DNA of 35,920 nucleotides. It comes from Polynucleobacter sp. GTDB lineage: Bacteria; Pseudomonadota; Gammaproteobacteria; Burkholderiales; Burkholderiaceae. Below are positions 17,049-25,091 of this stretch, in pieces. Below the pieces are notes generated by a model. It did not search any database and was not told the origin of the DNA. It saw nothing but the letters and a program-made list of their open reading frames with translations. Within the stretch, counting starts at the first letter, position 1; every line of letters begins with the position of its first letter. The stretch lies in contig JAUYRJ010000036.1 in assembly GCA_030696845.1 (NCBI GenBank), positions 1 to 35,920 on the forward strand. The letters are read 5' to 3'. A program made the translations under genes and the position numbers.

Positions 17049-17569
17049 AACGCTATTTGATCCCACTCGGGATCTTTATTGTCTTGTTAGGTTTTTTGGC
17101 TGTGGGTTTGCAGTTAAACCCGCGTGAAGTGCCATCACCCCTGATTAATAAAAGCGCGCCCCTATTCAACTTACCCGTATTAGGCAAAGAAGGTACCACC
17201 TTTTCTCCTGAAGAGATGCGCGGCAAAGTGTGGGTGCTAAACGTGTGGGCATCGTGGTGTGTGGCCTGCCGCGAAGAGCATCCCTACCTTGTCGATTTTG
17301 CTAAAACCCAAACTACGCCTTTGCTGGGGCTAGACTACAAAGATAAACCGGAAGACGCACTGCGCTGGCTTAAAGAACATGGCAACCCTTATGTGCTATC
17401 GATATCCGATCTCAAAGGGCAAGTTGGCATTGACTACGGCGTCTATGGCGTACCTGAAACCTTCGTCATCGATCAGGCGGGAGTTATTCGGCTCAAACAC
17501 ATCGGGCCATTAACGCCGCAAGCCATTCAGGAAAAAATTCTGCCGCTTATTCAAAAGCTCAATAGCTAA
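17045..17569 (+). CDS. ccmG: Thiol:disulfide interchange protein CcmG/DsbE
   Basis: A 174-aa membrane-tethered thioredoxin-like reductase that keeps apocytochrome CxxCH cysteines reduced. One N-terminal helix (4-22) is followed by a thioredoxin fold with the active site WCVAC (Cys72, Cys75). The cis-proline context is YGVPETFVID and the acidic insert typical of CcmG (CREEHP) is present. The start is ATG 17045, which overlaps the ccmF stop; an upstream in-frame start inside ccmF was rejected. ccmH follows three bases after the stop. Confidence 0.95.
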   Translation: MKRYLIPLGIFIVLLGFLAVGLQLNPREVPSPLINKSAPLFNLPVLGKEGTTFSPEEMRGKVWVLNVWASWCVACREEHPYLVDFAKTQTTPLLGLDYKDKPEDALRWLKEHGNPYVLSISDLKGQVGIDYGVYGVPETFVIDQAGVIRLKHIGPLTPQAIQEKILPLIQKLNS

Positions 17570-17572
17570 ACC

Positions 17573-18088
17573 ATGAATCGCCTCTCCTTGCTTGCATTTA
17601 ACCAAACCGTGCTGCGCTTTACCGGCGTTATCTTAGCCAGCCTCGCCTTCAGTCAGGCTAATGCCGTGTTCGCCCAAGATGCAAAACCCGTTGCACAAGA
17701 TCCCGTTCTGGAAAAAAAAGTGCTCGCCCTCTCCAATGAATTGCGTTGCCTGGTGTGCCAAAACCAAACGATTGCCGACTCCAATGCCGAGTTAGCCGTT
17801 GATTTACGCAATCAAGTGCGTAAGCAAATCAGCGAAGGCAAATCCGATCAAGAAATTCTGAGCTATATGGTTGAGCGATACGGTGACTTTGTGCTGTATC
17901 GACCGCCATTCAATTACAAAACCATTCTCTTATGGGCGGGTCCATTTTTACTCTTACTGATTGCAATGCTGATTCTGGTGCAACAGATTCGTGCTCGTCA
18001 CAAACACCTTGCTGCGGAAGAGTTTGATCAAACCGATCTAACGCGCGCCCGCAAACTACTTGATTCACCCTCTGGAGACCGGTCATGA
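17573..18088 (+). CDS. ccmH: Cytochrome c maturation protein CcmH
   Basis: A 171-aa protein with a signal peptide (ending near NAVFA, residue 34), a periplasmic helical domain and a C-terminal membrane helix (about 123-142). The redox motif LRCLVCQNQ (Cys59, Cys62) is the CcmH/CycL signature and works with CcmG to reduce apocytochromes. This is the short CcmH, with the TPR part encoded separately by the next gene. The stop overlaps the ccmI start. Confidence 0.95.
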   Translation: MNRLSLLAFNQTVLRFTGVILASLAFSQANAVFAQDAKPVAQDPVLEKKVLALSNELRCLVCQNQTIADSNAELAVDLRNQVRKQISEGKSDQEILSYMVERYGDFVLYRPPFNYKTILLWAGPFLLLLIAMLILVQQIRARHKHLAAEEFDQTDLTRARKLLDSPSGDRS

Positions 18089-18930
18089 TGACTTTTTTGG
18101 CGATCGCCATCGGCATGATTGTTCTAGCCACCGTTGTATTGCTTCTGCCTTTACGCAAAAAAGCGGTAGTTGCTAGCGGGGAACAAGAAGAGAACATCGT
18201 TATTTTGCGCGATCAACTGGCTCAGCTTGACGTAGACTTTGCCGAGGGTCGTATTGGTGTGGACCAGCTCAAGGATGCGCAGCGCGATATTGAAAAACGC
18301 CTTCTTCTGGAAGAGCGTGCGATCGCCGCCGATCAAGCACCCGCTATGGCAAAACCCAAACGGGTATTGGTACCGGCACTCCTCATTGGTCTTGGAGTGC
18401 CTGTGTGCACGATAGCCTTATATCTGTGGATTGGCAGCCCGGTTGCAACCGACCCCCTTGCCCAAACACAACAGCCCGCCATGACGCAGCAAGACATTGA
18501 AAACATGGTTGATCAGCTCGCCAAGCGCTTGGAGCAGGATCCCAATAATCCACAGGGATGGCAAATGCTTGCTCGATCCTATGCCGCTATGCAGCGCTTC
18601 CCGGAAGCAAAAAATGCCTACGCCAAGGCGCTTGCGCTCTCACCCGACAACGCGCAGTTGACTGTGGATTATGCGGATTTCTTGGCCTATCAAAATCAAA
18701 GTGCGAAAGGCGAGCCATTGCGCTTGATTCTGCGAGCCTTGGAGTTAGACCCTAAAAACATTAAAGCCTTAGCACTAGCGGGCACTGCGTATTATGAAGA
18801 GGGACAGTTTGCTAAAGCAGAGCAGTATTGGGCGCGCGGACTCAAACTCGTGCCACCCGACGGGGAAATCGCTAAAGCATTCACAGCCAATATCGCAGAC
18901 GCAAGACAAGCCGCTAGCAATAAAAAATAA
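18085..18930 (+). CDS. ccmI: Cytochrome c maturation protein CcmI (CycH)
   Basis: A 281-aa apocytochrome chaperone. Two N-terminal helices bracket a cytoplasmic heptad-rich loop (about 33-80), the second helix being VPALLIGLGVPVCTIALYLWI. The periplasmic C-terminus carries TPR repeats, visible in PQGWQMLARSYAAMQRFPEA and ALALAGTAYYEEGQFAKAEQY. CcmI holds apocytochrome C-termini for the CcmFH ligase. Two adjacent ATGs (18085, 18088) are possible; the first makes the usual ATGA overlap. It closes the ccm operon and is followed by a hairpin. Confidence 0.93.
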   Translation: MMTFLAIAIGMIVLATVVLLLPLRKKAVVASGEQEENIVILRDQLAQLDVDFAEGRIGVDQLKDAQRDIEKRLLLEERAIAADQAPAMAKPKRVLVPALLIGLGVPVCTIALYLWIGSPVATDPLAQTQQPAMTQQDIENMVDQLAKRLEQDPNNPQGWQMLARSYAAMQRFPEAKNAYAKALALSPDNAQLTVDYADFLAYQNQSAKGEPLRLILRALELDPKNIKALALAGTAYYEEGQFAKAEQYWARGLKLVPPDGEIAKAFTANIADARQAASNKK

Positions 18931-18970
18931 ATCGCATGCGCTGTTTTAGTTGCTGCGTTTTATGGTCATT

Positions 18971-18996
18971 CTGCGGTAAGGACTTACTTACCGCAG
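18971..18996. terminator. Hairpin between ccmI and the usp gene, probable terminator
   Basis: A perfect 10-bp stem, CTGCGGTAAG with CTTACCGCAG, encloses a six-base loop in the 75-base gap between two convergent genes. The flanks are only weakly T-rich on either strand, so it is a less certain rho-independent terminator than the one at 9549-9577. Confidence 0.55.
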
Positions 18997-19005
18997 CTTC
19001 TCTAC

Positions 19006-19446
19006 TTAACCTAGCACCAAAACTGGCAAGCTGGAGTGCACAATGACTTCATTAGTTTGAGAGCCCAGCAAAATCCCTTTTAAGCCGGTTCGCTTATGCG
19101 AAGCCATCACAATCACATCGGCTTTGGATTTCTTTGCCGCCTCTAAAACACCACCCGCTAAACTGGGGCTAAAAATATGCTGGGTTTTAACGGTAACGCC
19201 ATCCCCCAATGCGGCGCTGGCTTTTTTAAACAGGTTTTTTGCGAAGGTATCACATACTTTTTTGTGATCTTCTTGAGAAAAACCATAGCCCACACTGCTA
19301 TCGGAATAGACCATCGGCGGCATTGGATCGGATACATAAGCCAAGGTAATCGTTGCCGAATCTTTCTTGGCAAGGTCCAATACTTTTTTCAGCGCTTTTT
19401 TAGTAACATCCGATCCATCAATCGGCACCAGCAAATGCTTAAACAT
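19006..19446 (-). CDS. Universal stress protein (UspA family)
   Basis: A 146-aa single-domain Usp. The first strand and loop read HLLVPIDGSDVTKKA. The ATP-binding end has MASHKRTGLKGILLGSQTNEVI and closes with SLPVLVL, matching the G-x2-G-x9-G-S/T type closely though not perfectly. Such proteins bind ATP and respond to starvation, oxidative or respiratory stress; the target is unknown. A strong ribosome site (GGGAGGA) precedes ATG 19446. It is divergent from the DUF2177 gene. Usp genes near cbb3/fnr loci are often oxygen-controlled, but I find no FNR box upstream here. Confidence 0.92.
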   Translation of the reverse strand: MFKHLLVPIDGSDVTKKALKKVLDLAKKDSATITLAYVSDPMPPMVYSDSSVGYGFSQEDHKKVCDTFAKNLFKKASAALGDGVTVKTQHIFSPSLAGGVLEAAKKSKADVIVMASHKRTGLKGILLGSQTNEVIVHSSLPVLVLG

Positions 19447-19557
19447 AAATCAGTCCTCCCGTTGGTTTACCTACATTAATCCTACTCCAAAGCAGTGTAT
19501 TAGGGTGCTTTTAGATCATAATGAACAATTCAAGGTAGTTAATATAAGGTGAATACA

Positions 19558-19959
19558 GTGCTCAAGTATTTAGCGATTTACGGTAGTTTCTTAATTACCT
19601 TTTTAGTTTTGGATGCGATTTGGCTGCTAGGTATTGCCAAAAACATGTACCGCAGTGAAATGGGCGCCCTCATGGCGGTGGAACCACGGCTTTGGTTTGG
19701 TCTGGCTTTTTATCTCCTGTATGCCCTAGGCGTACTCATTTTTGTACTTAGTCCAGCCATCTCTAAACAGTCCCTGACTTACGCATTGGGTTTTGGCGCC
19801 CTCTTTGGCTTCTTTTGCTATATGACCTACGACCTAACCAACGTCGCGGTCGTGCAGGGCTTTCCGATGCGGCTAGCGCTGATTGATATTGCCTGGGGCA
19901 CCTTTGTTACGGCCATCAGCGCAGGTGCCGCGTATGCTATCGGCAATCGCATCGCATAA
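19558..19959 (+). CDS. DUF2177 family membrane protein
   Basis: A 133-aa protein with four predicted membrane helices. The family pattern is visible: an N-terminal LDAIWLLGIAKNMYRSEMG segment, the YLLYALGVLIFV helix, and the central FGFFCYMTYDLTNVAVVQGFP motif with its conserved Tyr-Asp-Leu-Thr-Asn. The final DIAWGTFVTAIS helix completes it. Function is unknown in the family. GTG 19558 is preferred because AAGGTG lies six bases upstream; an in-frame GTG at 19549 overlaps that ribosome site. The SulP gene follows after 20 bases and may be cotranscribed. Confidence 0.85.
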   Translation: MLKYLAIYGSFLITFLVLDAIWLLGIAKNMYRSEMGALMAVEPRLWFGLAFYLLYALGVLIFVLSPAISKQSLTYALGFGALFGFFCYMTYDLTNVAVVQGFPMRLALIDIAWGTFVTAISAGAAYAIGNRIA

Positions 19960-19979
19960 GAACATCGGCTCGTTTACAG

Positions 19980-21644
19980 ATGGTGTTCCAACCCAAAATC
20001 CTCGAGTCCTTTCGGGGCTATAGTCGCAACCGCTTTACTAAGGATATTTTCGCCGGAATAACCGTCGGAATCGTCGCGCTACCGCTAGCAATGGCCTTTG
20101 CGATTGCTAGCGGCCTAAAACCTGAAGCGGGCATTTTTACCGCCATTATTGCGGGTAGCCTGATCTCGTTTTTGGGTGGCAGTCGCGTACAAATTGGCGG
20201 GCCCGCTGGGGCCTTCATCATCATTGTGTATGGCATCGTAGATCGCTATGGCATTGCCAACCTCTTATTAGCGACCGCGATGTCTGGCGTCTTCTTGTTT
20301 TTAATGGGTGTTTTTCGGCTCGGCACTCTGGTGCGCTTTATTCCCATCACCGTGATCGTTGGCTTTACCAACGGCATCGCAGTATTAATTGGTCTGACGC
20401 AAATTAAGGATTTTTTAGGCCTCTCGCTAGATAAAGTTCCAGCCAGTTTTTTTGAGCTGATTCCGGCGCTGATTGGCGCGCTACATACGGTTAATCCGCT
20501 GGCGCTAATACTATCACTGGGCAGTTTAGCGCTCCTGATTTCATGGAAAAAATTACAAGCGCGCTTTGGGCGTCTCGCTTACTTACCAGGCACGGTCATG
20601 ACCATGGCCTTGGCCACCGTAGTCACGACCGTCTTTCACTTGCCAGTTGAGACCATTGGCAGTCGCTTTGGCGGCATTCCGTCGACCCTGCCCGAGTTTG
20701 AACTCATGTCGGTATCGTGGTCTAGCGCGCAATTCATGATTATTCCTGCGCTCACCCTGGCTATTCTTGGGGCGATTGAATCCCTGATCTGCGCCCGCAT
20801 TGCCGATGGCTTGATTCATGATCGCCATCACCCCAATCAAGAACTCATGGCGCAAGGGGTGGCGAACTTTATTACTCCGTTCTTTGGCGGCATGCCCGCT
20901 ACCGGCACCATTGCCCGTACGGTAACAAATGCGCATAGCGGCGCCAGCACTCCACTTTCTGGATTAGTGCATGCGCTCACACTCCTACTGATTGTGCTTT
21001 TTGCGGCCCCGCTAGCAAGCAATATTCCATTAGCCTGTCTTGCTGCAATCCTCTTGTTTATTGCCTGGAATATGGGGGAATGGCGCAAACTCATTGAGCT
21101 AAAGCAATTTCGATTGCCTTATCGCATTACCCTCCTGAGCGTATTTATTTTGACTGTGGTGGTAGATTTAACCGTCGCCGTCCAAGTGGGTTTATTGCTG
21201 GCGTTTATTACCTTCGTGTATCGCATTTCCAATCTATCGCGATGCGAGGCTGCCAATCCGGCAAGTTACCCTGAGCTGACCTATTATTCGGGGAAGATGA
21301 GCGCTTACCGCTTATATGGCGCCATCTTTTTTGGCGCGATCCGCATGCTGGAAGATTTGGAGTCCCATTTACCCAGCAACGCCTTGATTCTTGATTTTAA
21401 AAATGTGATCTACATAGACTCTTCTGGCATGGAAACCCTGTTAGAGCTCCATGAGCAATGCGCCAAATCGGGCGTCCATTTGATTTTGTGCGGGCTATCG
21501 CATCAGCCCCTTGAGACCGTTCAGCGCAGTGGTCTCCTGGAGCACATCCCCAATGAATGCAATTGCAATGACTTGGCTGCTGGTATTGCTATTGCGGTAG
21601 CGCAGCAGTCGTCATTACGAAATACAAAAGCCGCCTTCCAGTAA
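19980..21644 (+). CDS. SulP family inorganic anion transporter with STAS domain
   Basis: A 554-aa SLC26/SulP transporter. The membrane part (about 1-415) opens with DIFAGITVGIVALPLAMAFA, contains GSRVQIGGPAGAFIIIV (helix 3 half), and has GGMPATGTIARTVTN and the helix-10 region. The cytoplasmic STAS domain (about 440-545) includes ILDFKNVIYIDSSGMETLLEL, with the phosphorylatable-type Ser in DSSG. SulP proteins move sulfate, bicarbonate or dicarboxylates; this sequence alone does not tell which. The start is ATG 19980 with no strong ribosome site. The last 30 bases overlap the convergent UreH_2/TauE-type gene. Confidence 0.93.
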   Translation: MVFQPKILESFRGYSRNRFTKDIFAGITVGIVALPLAMAFAIASGLKPEAGIFTAIIAGSLISFLGGSRVQIGGPAGAFIIIVYGIVDRYGIANLLLATAMSGVFLFLMGVFRLGTLVRFIPITVIVGFTNGIAVLIGLTQIKDFLGLSLDKVPASFFELIPALIGALHTVNPLALILSLGSLALLISWKKLQARFGRLAYLPGTVMTMALATVVTTVFHLPVETIGSRFGGIPSTLPEFELMSVSWSSAQFMIIPALTLAILGAIESLICARIADGLIHDRHHPNQELMAQGVANFITPFFGGMPATGTIARTVTNAHSGASTPLSGLVHALTLLLIVLFAAPLASNIPLACLAAILLFIAWNMGEWRKLIELKQFRLPYRITLLSVFILTVVVDLTVAVQVGLLLAFITFVYRISNLSRCEAANPASYPELTYYSGKMSAYRLYGAIFFGAIRMLEDLESHLPSNALILDFKNVIYIDSSGMETLLELHEQCAKSGVHLILCGLSHQPLETVQRSGLLEHIPNECNCNDLAAGIAIAVAQQSSLRNTKAAFQ

Positions 21645-22328
21645 GGCCTGAGGCAATACCCAAGCACGATACAAGCCAAATAGCCCAGAGCCCATTAATA
21701 AAGCAATGGCAATATACCGCACCCAGGCATAGTGGCTAAATTGCACCACGCTGGCGGAAAACCGCGATATCAAGAGTAAATTGGGTAGCGTTCCCAGCCC
21801 GAATGCCAGCATGAGGCCTGCCCCCGACACGGCACTACCGGATAAAAAAGCCAAGGGCAACACGCTATACACCAAGCCGCAGGGCACCAAACCCCACAGC
21901 ATGCCGCTAAACCAACGGGATGGACCGCCCGCCATATTGCCGAGGTACTTTGCCCACAGTGTTGCCATTTTCAAGCCCAACCAGCCTTGAGAAGGCTTGA
22001 TTTGTTGATATCGCCATAAACGCAGCGCCATCACCATCAAAATCAGGGCGCTCAGCGCAAACAACGGCCTCTGAATCGGCACAACAGACTGCTGCCACAC
22101 CACCACACCAATTTGTCCGGCAACCGCACCCAGCAGCACATACATCGCAATACGCCCCAAATGCATAATGAGCTGCTGGTAAACCAAGCTGGATTTAGGC
22201 AAAAGAGGGGTTTCTGAAGCGCGTGGGCGCTCAATAGCGGCAGCAATGCCGCCACACATCAAAGCGCAATGCCAGCCGCTGACGAGGGTGCTCAAAAAGA
22301 TGGTGACCAGCAGACTGGTTGTTAACAT
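21615..22328 (-). CDS. Sulfite exporter TauE/SafE-type (UreH_2 domain) membrane protein
   Basis: A 237-aa membrane protein with six or seven helices. The first helix ends in SGWHCALMCGGIAAA, the conserved HCxxMCG motif of the UreH_2/HupE-like branch of the TauE/SafE group. A second conserved cysteine region is GMLWGLVPCGLVYSVLPLA. Members commonly lie beside cbb3 oxidase and copper P-type ATPase genes, and a metal (copper) handling role is suspected but unproved; the sulfite label comes from distant homology. It is divergent from fnr across 72 bases and overlaps the SulP gene tail to tail by 30 bases. ATG 22328 is preferred; a TTG at 22340 is also possible. Confidence 0.82.
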   Translation of the reverse strand: MLTTSLLVTIFLSTLVSGWHCALMCGGIAAAIERPRASETPLLPKSSLVYQQLIMHLGRIAMYVLLGAVAGQIGVVVWQQSVVPIQRPLFALSALILMVMALRLWRYQQIKPSQGWLGLKMATLWAKYLGNMAGGPSRWFSGMLWGLVPCGLVYSVLPLAFLSGSAVSGAGLMLAFGLGTLPNLLLISRFSASVVQFSHYAWVRYIAIALLMGSGLFGLYRAWVLPQALLEGGFCIS

Positions 22329-22400
22329 AAATACGCTCAAGAGACATCACAATAGAGGTACATCGTAATAGAATAGACCTATGCCTGGAATAAAATTACG

Positions 22401-23156
22401 ATGATCCCTTTTCCAAAAGCAACCCTCCCTAATAAATGCTCCACTTGCGTTTTGGGGCAATTTTGCCTTCCCATTGGATTAACCAGCGACGATCTCAATA
22501 AAGTAGATGAACTAGTAAAAGAACGGATCTCATTAAAAAAGGGAGAGCGTTTATACCGCCATGGTAACGCGATGAGCTCGGTATATAGCATCCGCTTTGG
22601 CACCTTAAAAACGGAGCATGTTTTGCCCGACGGTCGCTTGCAAATCATCGGCTTTCATCTGCCTGGAGAAATTCTGGGGCTGGATGCGATTGGCGAAGGT
22701 CAACATCAATCCGATGCGGTTGCCCTAGAGGACAGCGAAGCCTGTGTCATTCGTTTTGACGAGTTCGAGTCCCTTGCGCGCCAGATTCCGGTTTTGCAAC
22801 ATCAGTTTCATCGCATCTTAAGTCGCGAGCTCACGCAAGACCAGCGCCACCTCCTCTCCCTTGGAAGCCTGCGCGCTGAAGAACGCTTGGCGGGTTTCTT
22901 GCTCAATTTATCGGAGCGACTTGCCGCGCGCGGCTATGTGAATCACGAATTCGATCTGCGTATGAGCCGCGAAGAAATCGGCAGCTATCTCGGAATCCAA
23001 ATTGAAACCGTGAGCCGGATGCTGTCACGCTTTGCCGAGTCGGGTCTAATTCAAATTAAACAGCGGCACGTCAAACTGATTGATATGGAGGGGTTGTGCG
23101 AGCTAGCTGGCCTCCCTAAACCCAATCAACCGCAAGAAATCAAAATCTGCACCTAA
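22401..23156 (+). CDS. fnr: FNR-type oxygen-sensing transcription regulator
   Basis: A 251-aa CRP/FNR regulator. The [4Fe-4S] ligands are Cys13, Cys16, Cys22 (CSTCVLGQFC) and Cys115 (DSEACVIRF), so it should sense O2 like E. coli FNR. A cyclic-nucleotide-like barrel (about 30-145), a long dimer helix and an HTH follow. The recognition helix reads IETVSRMLSR, with Glu202, Ser205 and Arg206 in the positions that read TTGAT half-sites. A matching TTGAT-N4-ATCAA box is present upstream of ccoN in this window, so ccoNOQP is a likely direct target. The stop overlaps the convergent small membrane protein gene by four bases. TAGAAT at 22369 may be its -10. Confidence 0.94.
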   Translation: MIPFPKATLPNKCSTCVLGQFCLPIGLTSDDLNKVDELVKERISLKKGERLYRHGNAMSSVYSIRFGTLKTEHVLPDGRLQIIGFHLPGEILGLDAIGEGQHQSDAVALEDSEACVIRFDEFESLARQIPVLQHQFHRILSRELTQDQRHLLSLGSLRAEERLAGFLLNLSERLAARGYVNHEFDLRMSREEIGSYLGIQIETVSRMLSRFAESGLIQIKQRHVKLIDMEGLCELAGLPKPNQPQEIKICT

Positions 23157-23416
23157 ATTAGGTCGGCCTCATCCCCATTGATCTTTGGACCCTCGCCCGC
23201 TTTAGGTAAAACAAAGATGGTCAAAGCGCTGGAAATAGCGCAAAAAGCCCAAATCATAAAAAACCCAATGGTATATACACCTTCATTAGAAATCGTGAGG
23301 TGTTCCCCAAAAAGCAAAATCTCTTCAGGGTGAACGGCAGTAAAGAGCAATCCTTCTGCAATGCCGGCGACCAGAAAAGAAGGCCATAAGACCCAAATGA
23401 GTAAGCGCAGCTTCAT
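23153..23416 (-). CDS. Small membrane protein at the end of the cco operon, function unknown
   Basis: An 87-aa protein with two predicted membrane helices (about 3-26 and 47-70) and a short acidic C-terminal tail (GEGPKINGDEADLI). I do not recognise a named domain. Its ATG overlaps the stop of the FixH-like gene (ATGA), so it is the last gene of the ccoNOQPG-fixH unit and probably acts in cbb3 assembly or the same membrane context. Similar small proteins occur at this place in other betaproteobacterial cco clusters as far as I recall. Its last four bases overlap the fnr stop. Confidence 0.75.
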   Translation of the reverse strand: MKLRLLIWVLWPSFLVAGIAEGLLFTAVHPEEILLFGEHLTISNEGVYTIGFFMIWAFCAISSALTIFVLPKAGEGPKINGDEADLI

Positions 23417-23601
23417 TTGGAAACCGCTTCAATTTTTAAGCCGCGCTTGACAACGCCATCGCGTATGGGTTGATCCGCATCCTGCGTAAAGGCTAACCAA
23501 ATCGTGATGGCGCAGCCAATAGCGGCAATGGCGGGACCGCTAATTAATAGCCAAGGCCATAACTGTTTCCACCAAGGCTTTTGTATGGTTTGATTTGACA
23601 T
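23413..23601 (-). CDS. fixH: FixH/CcoH-like protein, short form
   Basis: A 62-aa single-helix membrane protein. The N-terminal PWWKQLWPWLLISGPAIAA, the helix to about residue 40 and the GVVKRGLKIE segment correspond to the start of FixH/CcoH (compare the family's YYKxGLxIN after the helix). The periplasmic domain of full-length FixH (about 150-170 aa) is absent. CcoH is an assembly factor that binds cbb3 oxidase subunits through its membrane helix, so a short form could still work. GAGGAG precedes ATG 23601. It follows ccoG by 27 bases and overlaps the next gene. Confidence 0.7.
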   Translation of the reverse strand: MSNQTIQKPWWKQLWPWLLISGPAIAAIGCAITIWLAFTQDADQPIRDGVVKRGLKIEAVSK

Positions 23602-23628
23602 TATGATCTCCTCTAGCTATCTCGGTAA

Positions 23629-25089
23629 TTACCGCGGAACAATAAATGTGGACTTCTCATCCCGAATGCGCAGTACCTCTTTCGCATGTGTTGTTTGCTC
23701 AGCACCCTCAATCTCAAAGTGAACTGGGTAGTTGCCTGGATTCACTTCACCCAATACCGAACTCACACGTACCGGAATTAATTGATTGCTCGATGGCTCC
23801 ACCAATACATCTTGCATGGGTCTACCTTGCGAGGTCAGGATTTGCAAATCGGGTAAGCCCGTTACTTTGACATTAATCTTCATCGCGTTTTCAGAAGAAT
23901 TCATAATCTGAATACGATAGACATTTTCAATGCGCGCGCCATCCACCTCACGCGCCAATGAACCACGGTCACGCATTACATCGACTCGAAGCGGATTGCG
24001 GGTTGCTAATGAAATTAAAAAAGCGGATGCGAGCACTACAATCACCGAGGTGTAAAAAATAATCCGCGGCCGGAAAATGCGCCGGATGGCGCTTTCTTGA
24101 GGAGCCCTGTCGAGCATGGCGCGTTCCGTGGTGTACCGGATTAAGCCTTTTGGATAACGCATCTTATCCATCACTTGGTCGCAGGCATCGATACACGCGC
24201 CGCAACCAATACACATGTATTGCAGACCATCCCGAATATCAATCCCCGTTGGGCATACCTGCACACAGATACTGCAATCAACGCAATCACCCAAACCTTG
24301 CGCCGCATGGTCTTCGGATTTGCTCCGACTACCCCGAGGATCACCACGCACCTTATCGTAGGTGACTAAGAAAGTATCTTTATCCACCATCACACTTTGA
24401 AAGCGGGCATAAGGACACATGTACTTGCATACCTGCTCGCGCATAAAACCCGCATTACCCCAGGTTGCAAAGCTATAAAAGAAGAGCCAAAAGGCTTGCC
24501 ATGGACCCAAGGTCGCGCTGAGCGTTGCTGCCGCCAAGGTATGAATGGGCGTGAAATACCCCACAAAAGTGAAGCCCGTCCAAAAGGCAACGATTAGCCA
24601 CAAAGCATGCTTCGTGATCTTAATGCGCCACTTGCTTAAGTTCCAGGGCCACTCTTGCGCATCTAGGCGAATACGCGCAAAACGATCCCCCTCAACCTGA
24701 CGCTCAATCCACATGAAGATTTCGGTATAAACCGTTTGAGGACAGGCATAGCCGCAAAATAAGCGACCTGCAACGGCAGTAAACAGAAATAAACCGAGCG
24801 CTGAGAGAATCAGTAATAAGGTCAGATAAATGACGTCCTGTGGCCACAGAATAAGTCCAAAAATATAGAACTTACGCTGCACCAGATCGAATAATACGGC
24901 CTGACGATCATTCCATGTGAGCCAAGGCAATCCATAAAATAGGATTTGCGTTAGGAAGACAAAAATAATTCTCCAGCGAGCAAAAATCCCCGAAACAGCT
25001 CGGGGATAAATTTTGCGCCTTACTTCATAAAGTGATTCCTCTACCGTTTGGATTGGAATCACTTTTGCACTGGGTGCACTCTCAGCCAC
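23629..25089 (-). CDS. ccoG: Cytochrome c oxidase accessory protein CcoG (FixG/RdxA)
   Basis: A 486-aa membrane iron-sulfur protein needed for cbb3 assembly, thought to reduce Cu(II) for CcoI-delivered copper. Five membrane helices are predicted. Paired cysteines occur at FCGYAC (112, 116) and CKYMC (221, 225). Two ferredoxin-type [4Fe-4S] motifs follow: Cys269/272/275/279 (CVDCSICVQVC) and Cys293/296/299/303. The periplasmic C-terminus (about 365-486) has the immunoglobulin-like domain typical of CcoG. The start is GTG 25089, two bases after the ccoP stop; no other Met is available nearby. Confidence 0.95.
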   Translation of the reverse strand: MAESAPSAKVIPIQTVEESLYEVRRKIYPRAVSGIFARWRIIFVFLTQILFYGLPWLTWNDRQAVLFDLVQRKFYIFGLILWPQDVIYLTLLLILSALGLFLFTAVAGRLFCGYACPQTVYTEIFMWIERQVEGDRFARIRLDAQEWPWNLSKWRIKITKHALWLIVAFWTGFTFVGYFTPIHTLAAATLSATLGPWQAFWLFFYSFATWGNAGFMREQVCKYMCPYARFQSVMVDKDTFLVTYDKVRGDPRGSRSKSEDHAAQGLGDCVDCSICVQVCPTGIDIRDGLQYMCIGCGACIDACDQVMDKMRYPKGLIRYTTERAMLDRAPQESAIRRIFRPRIIFYTSVIVVLASAFLISLATRNPLRVDVMRDRGSLAREVDGARIENVYRIQIMNSSENAMKINVKVTGLPDLQILTSQGRPMQDVLVEPSSNQLIPVRVSSVLGEVNPGNYPVHFEIEGAEQTTHAKEVLRIRDEKSTFIVPR

Positions 25090-25091
25090 TA

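Noticed and set aside
19447..19557. FNR box between the usp and DUF2177 genes.
   Set aside because: No TTGAT-N4-ATCAA pattern is present; only unrelated AT-rich segments were found.
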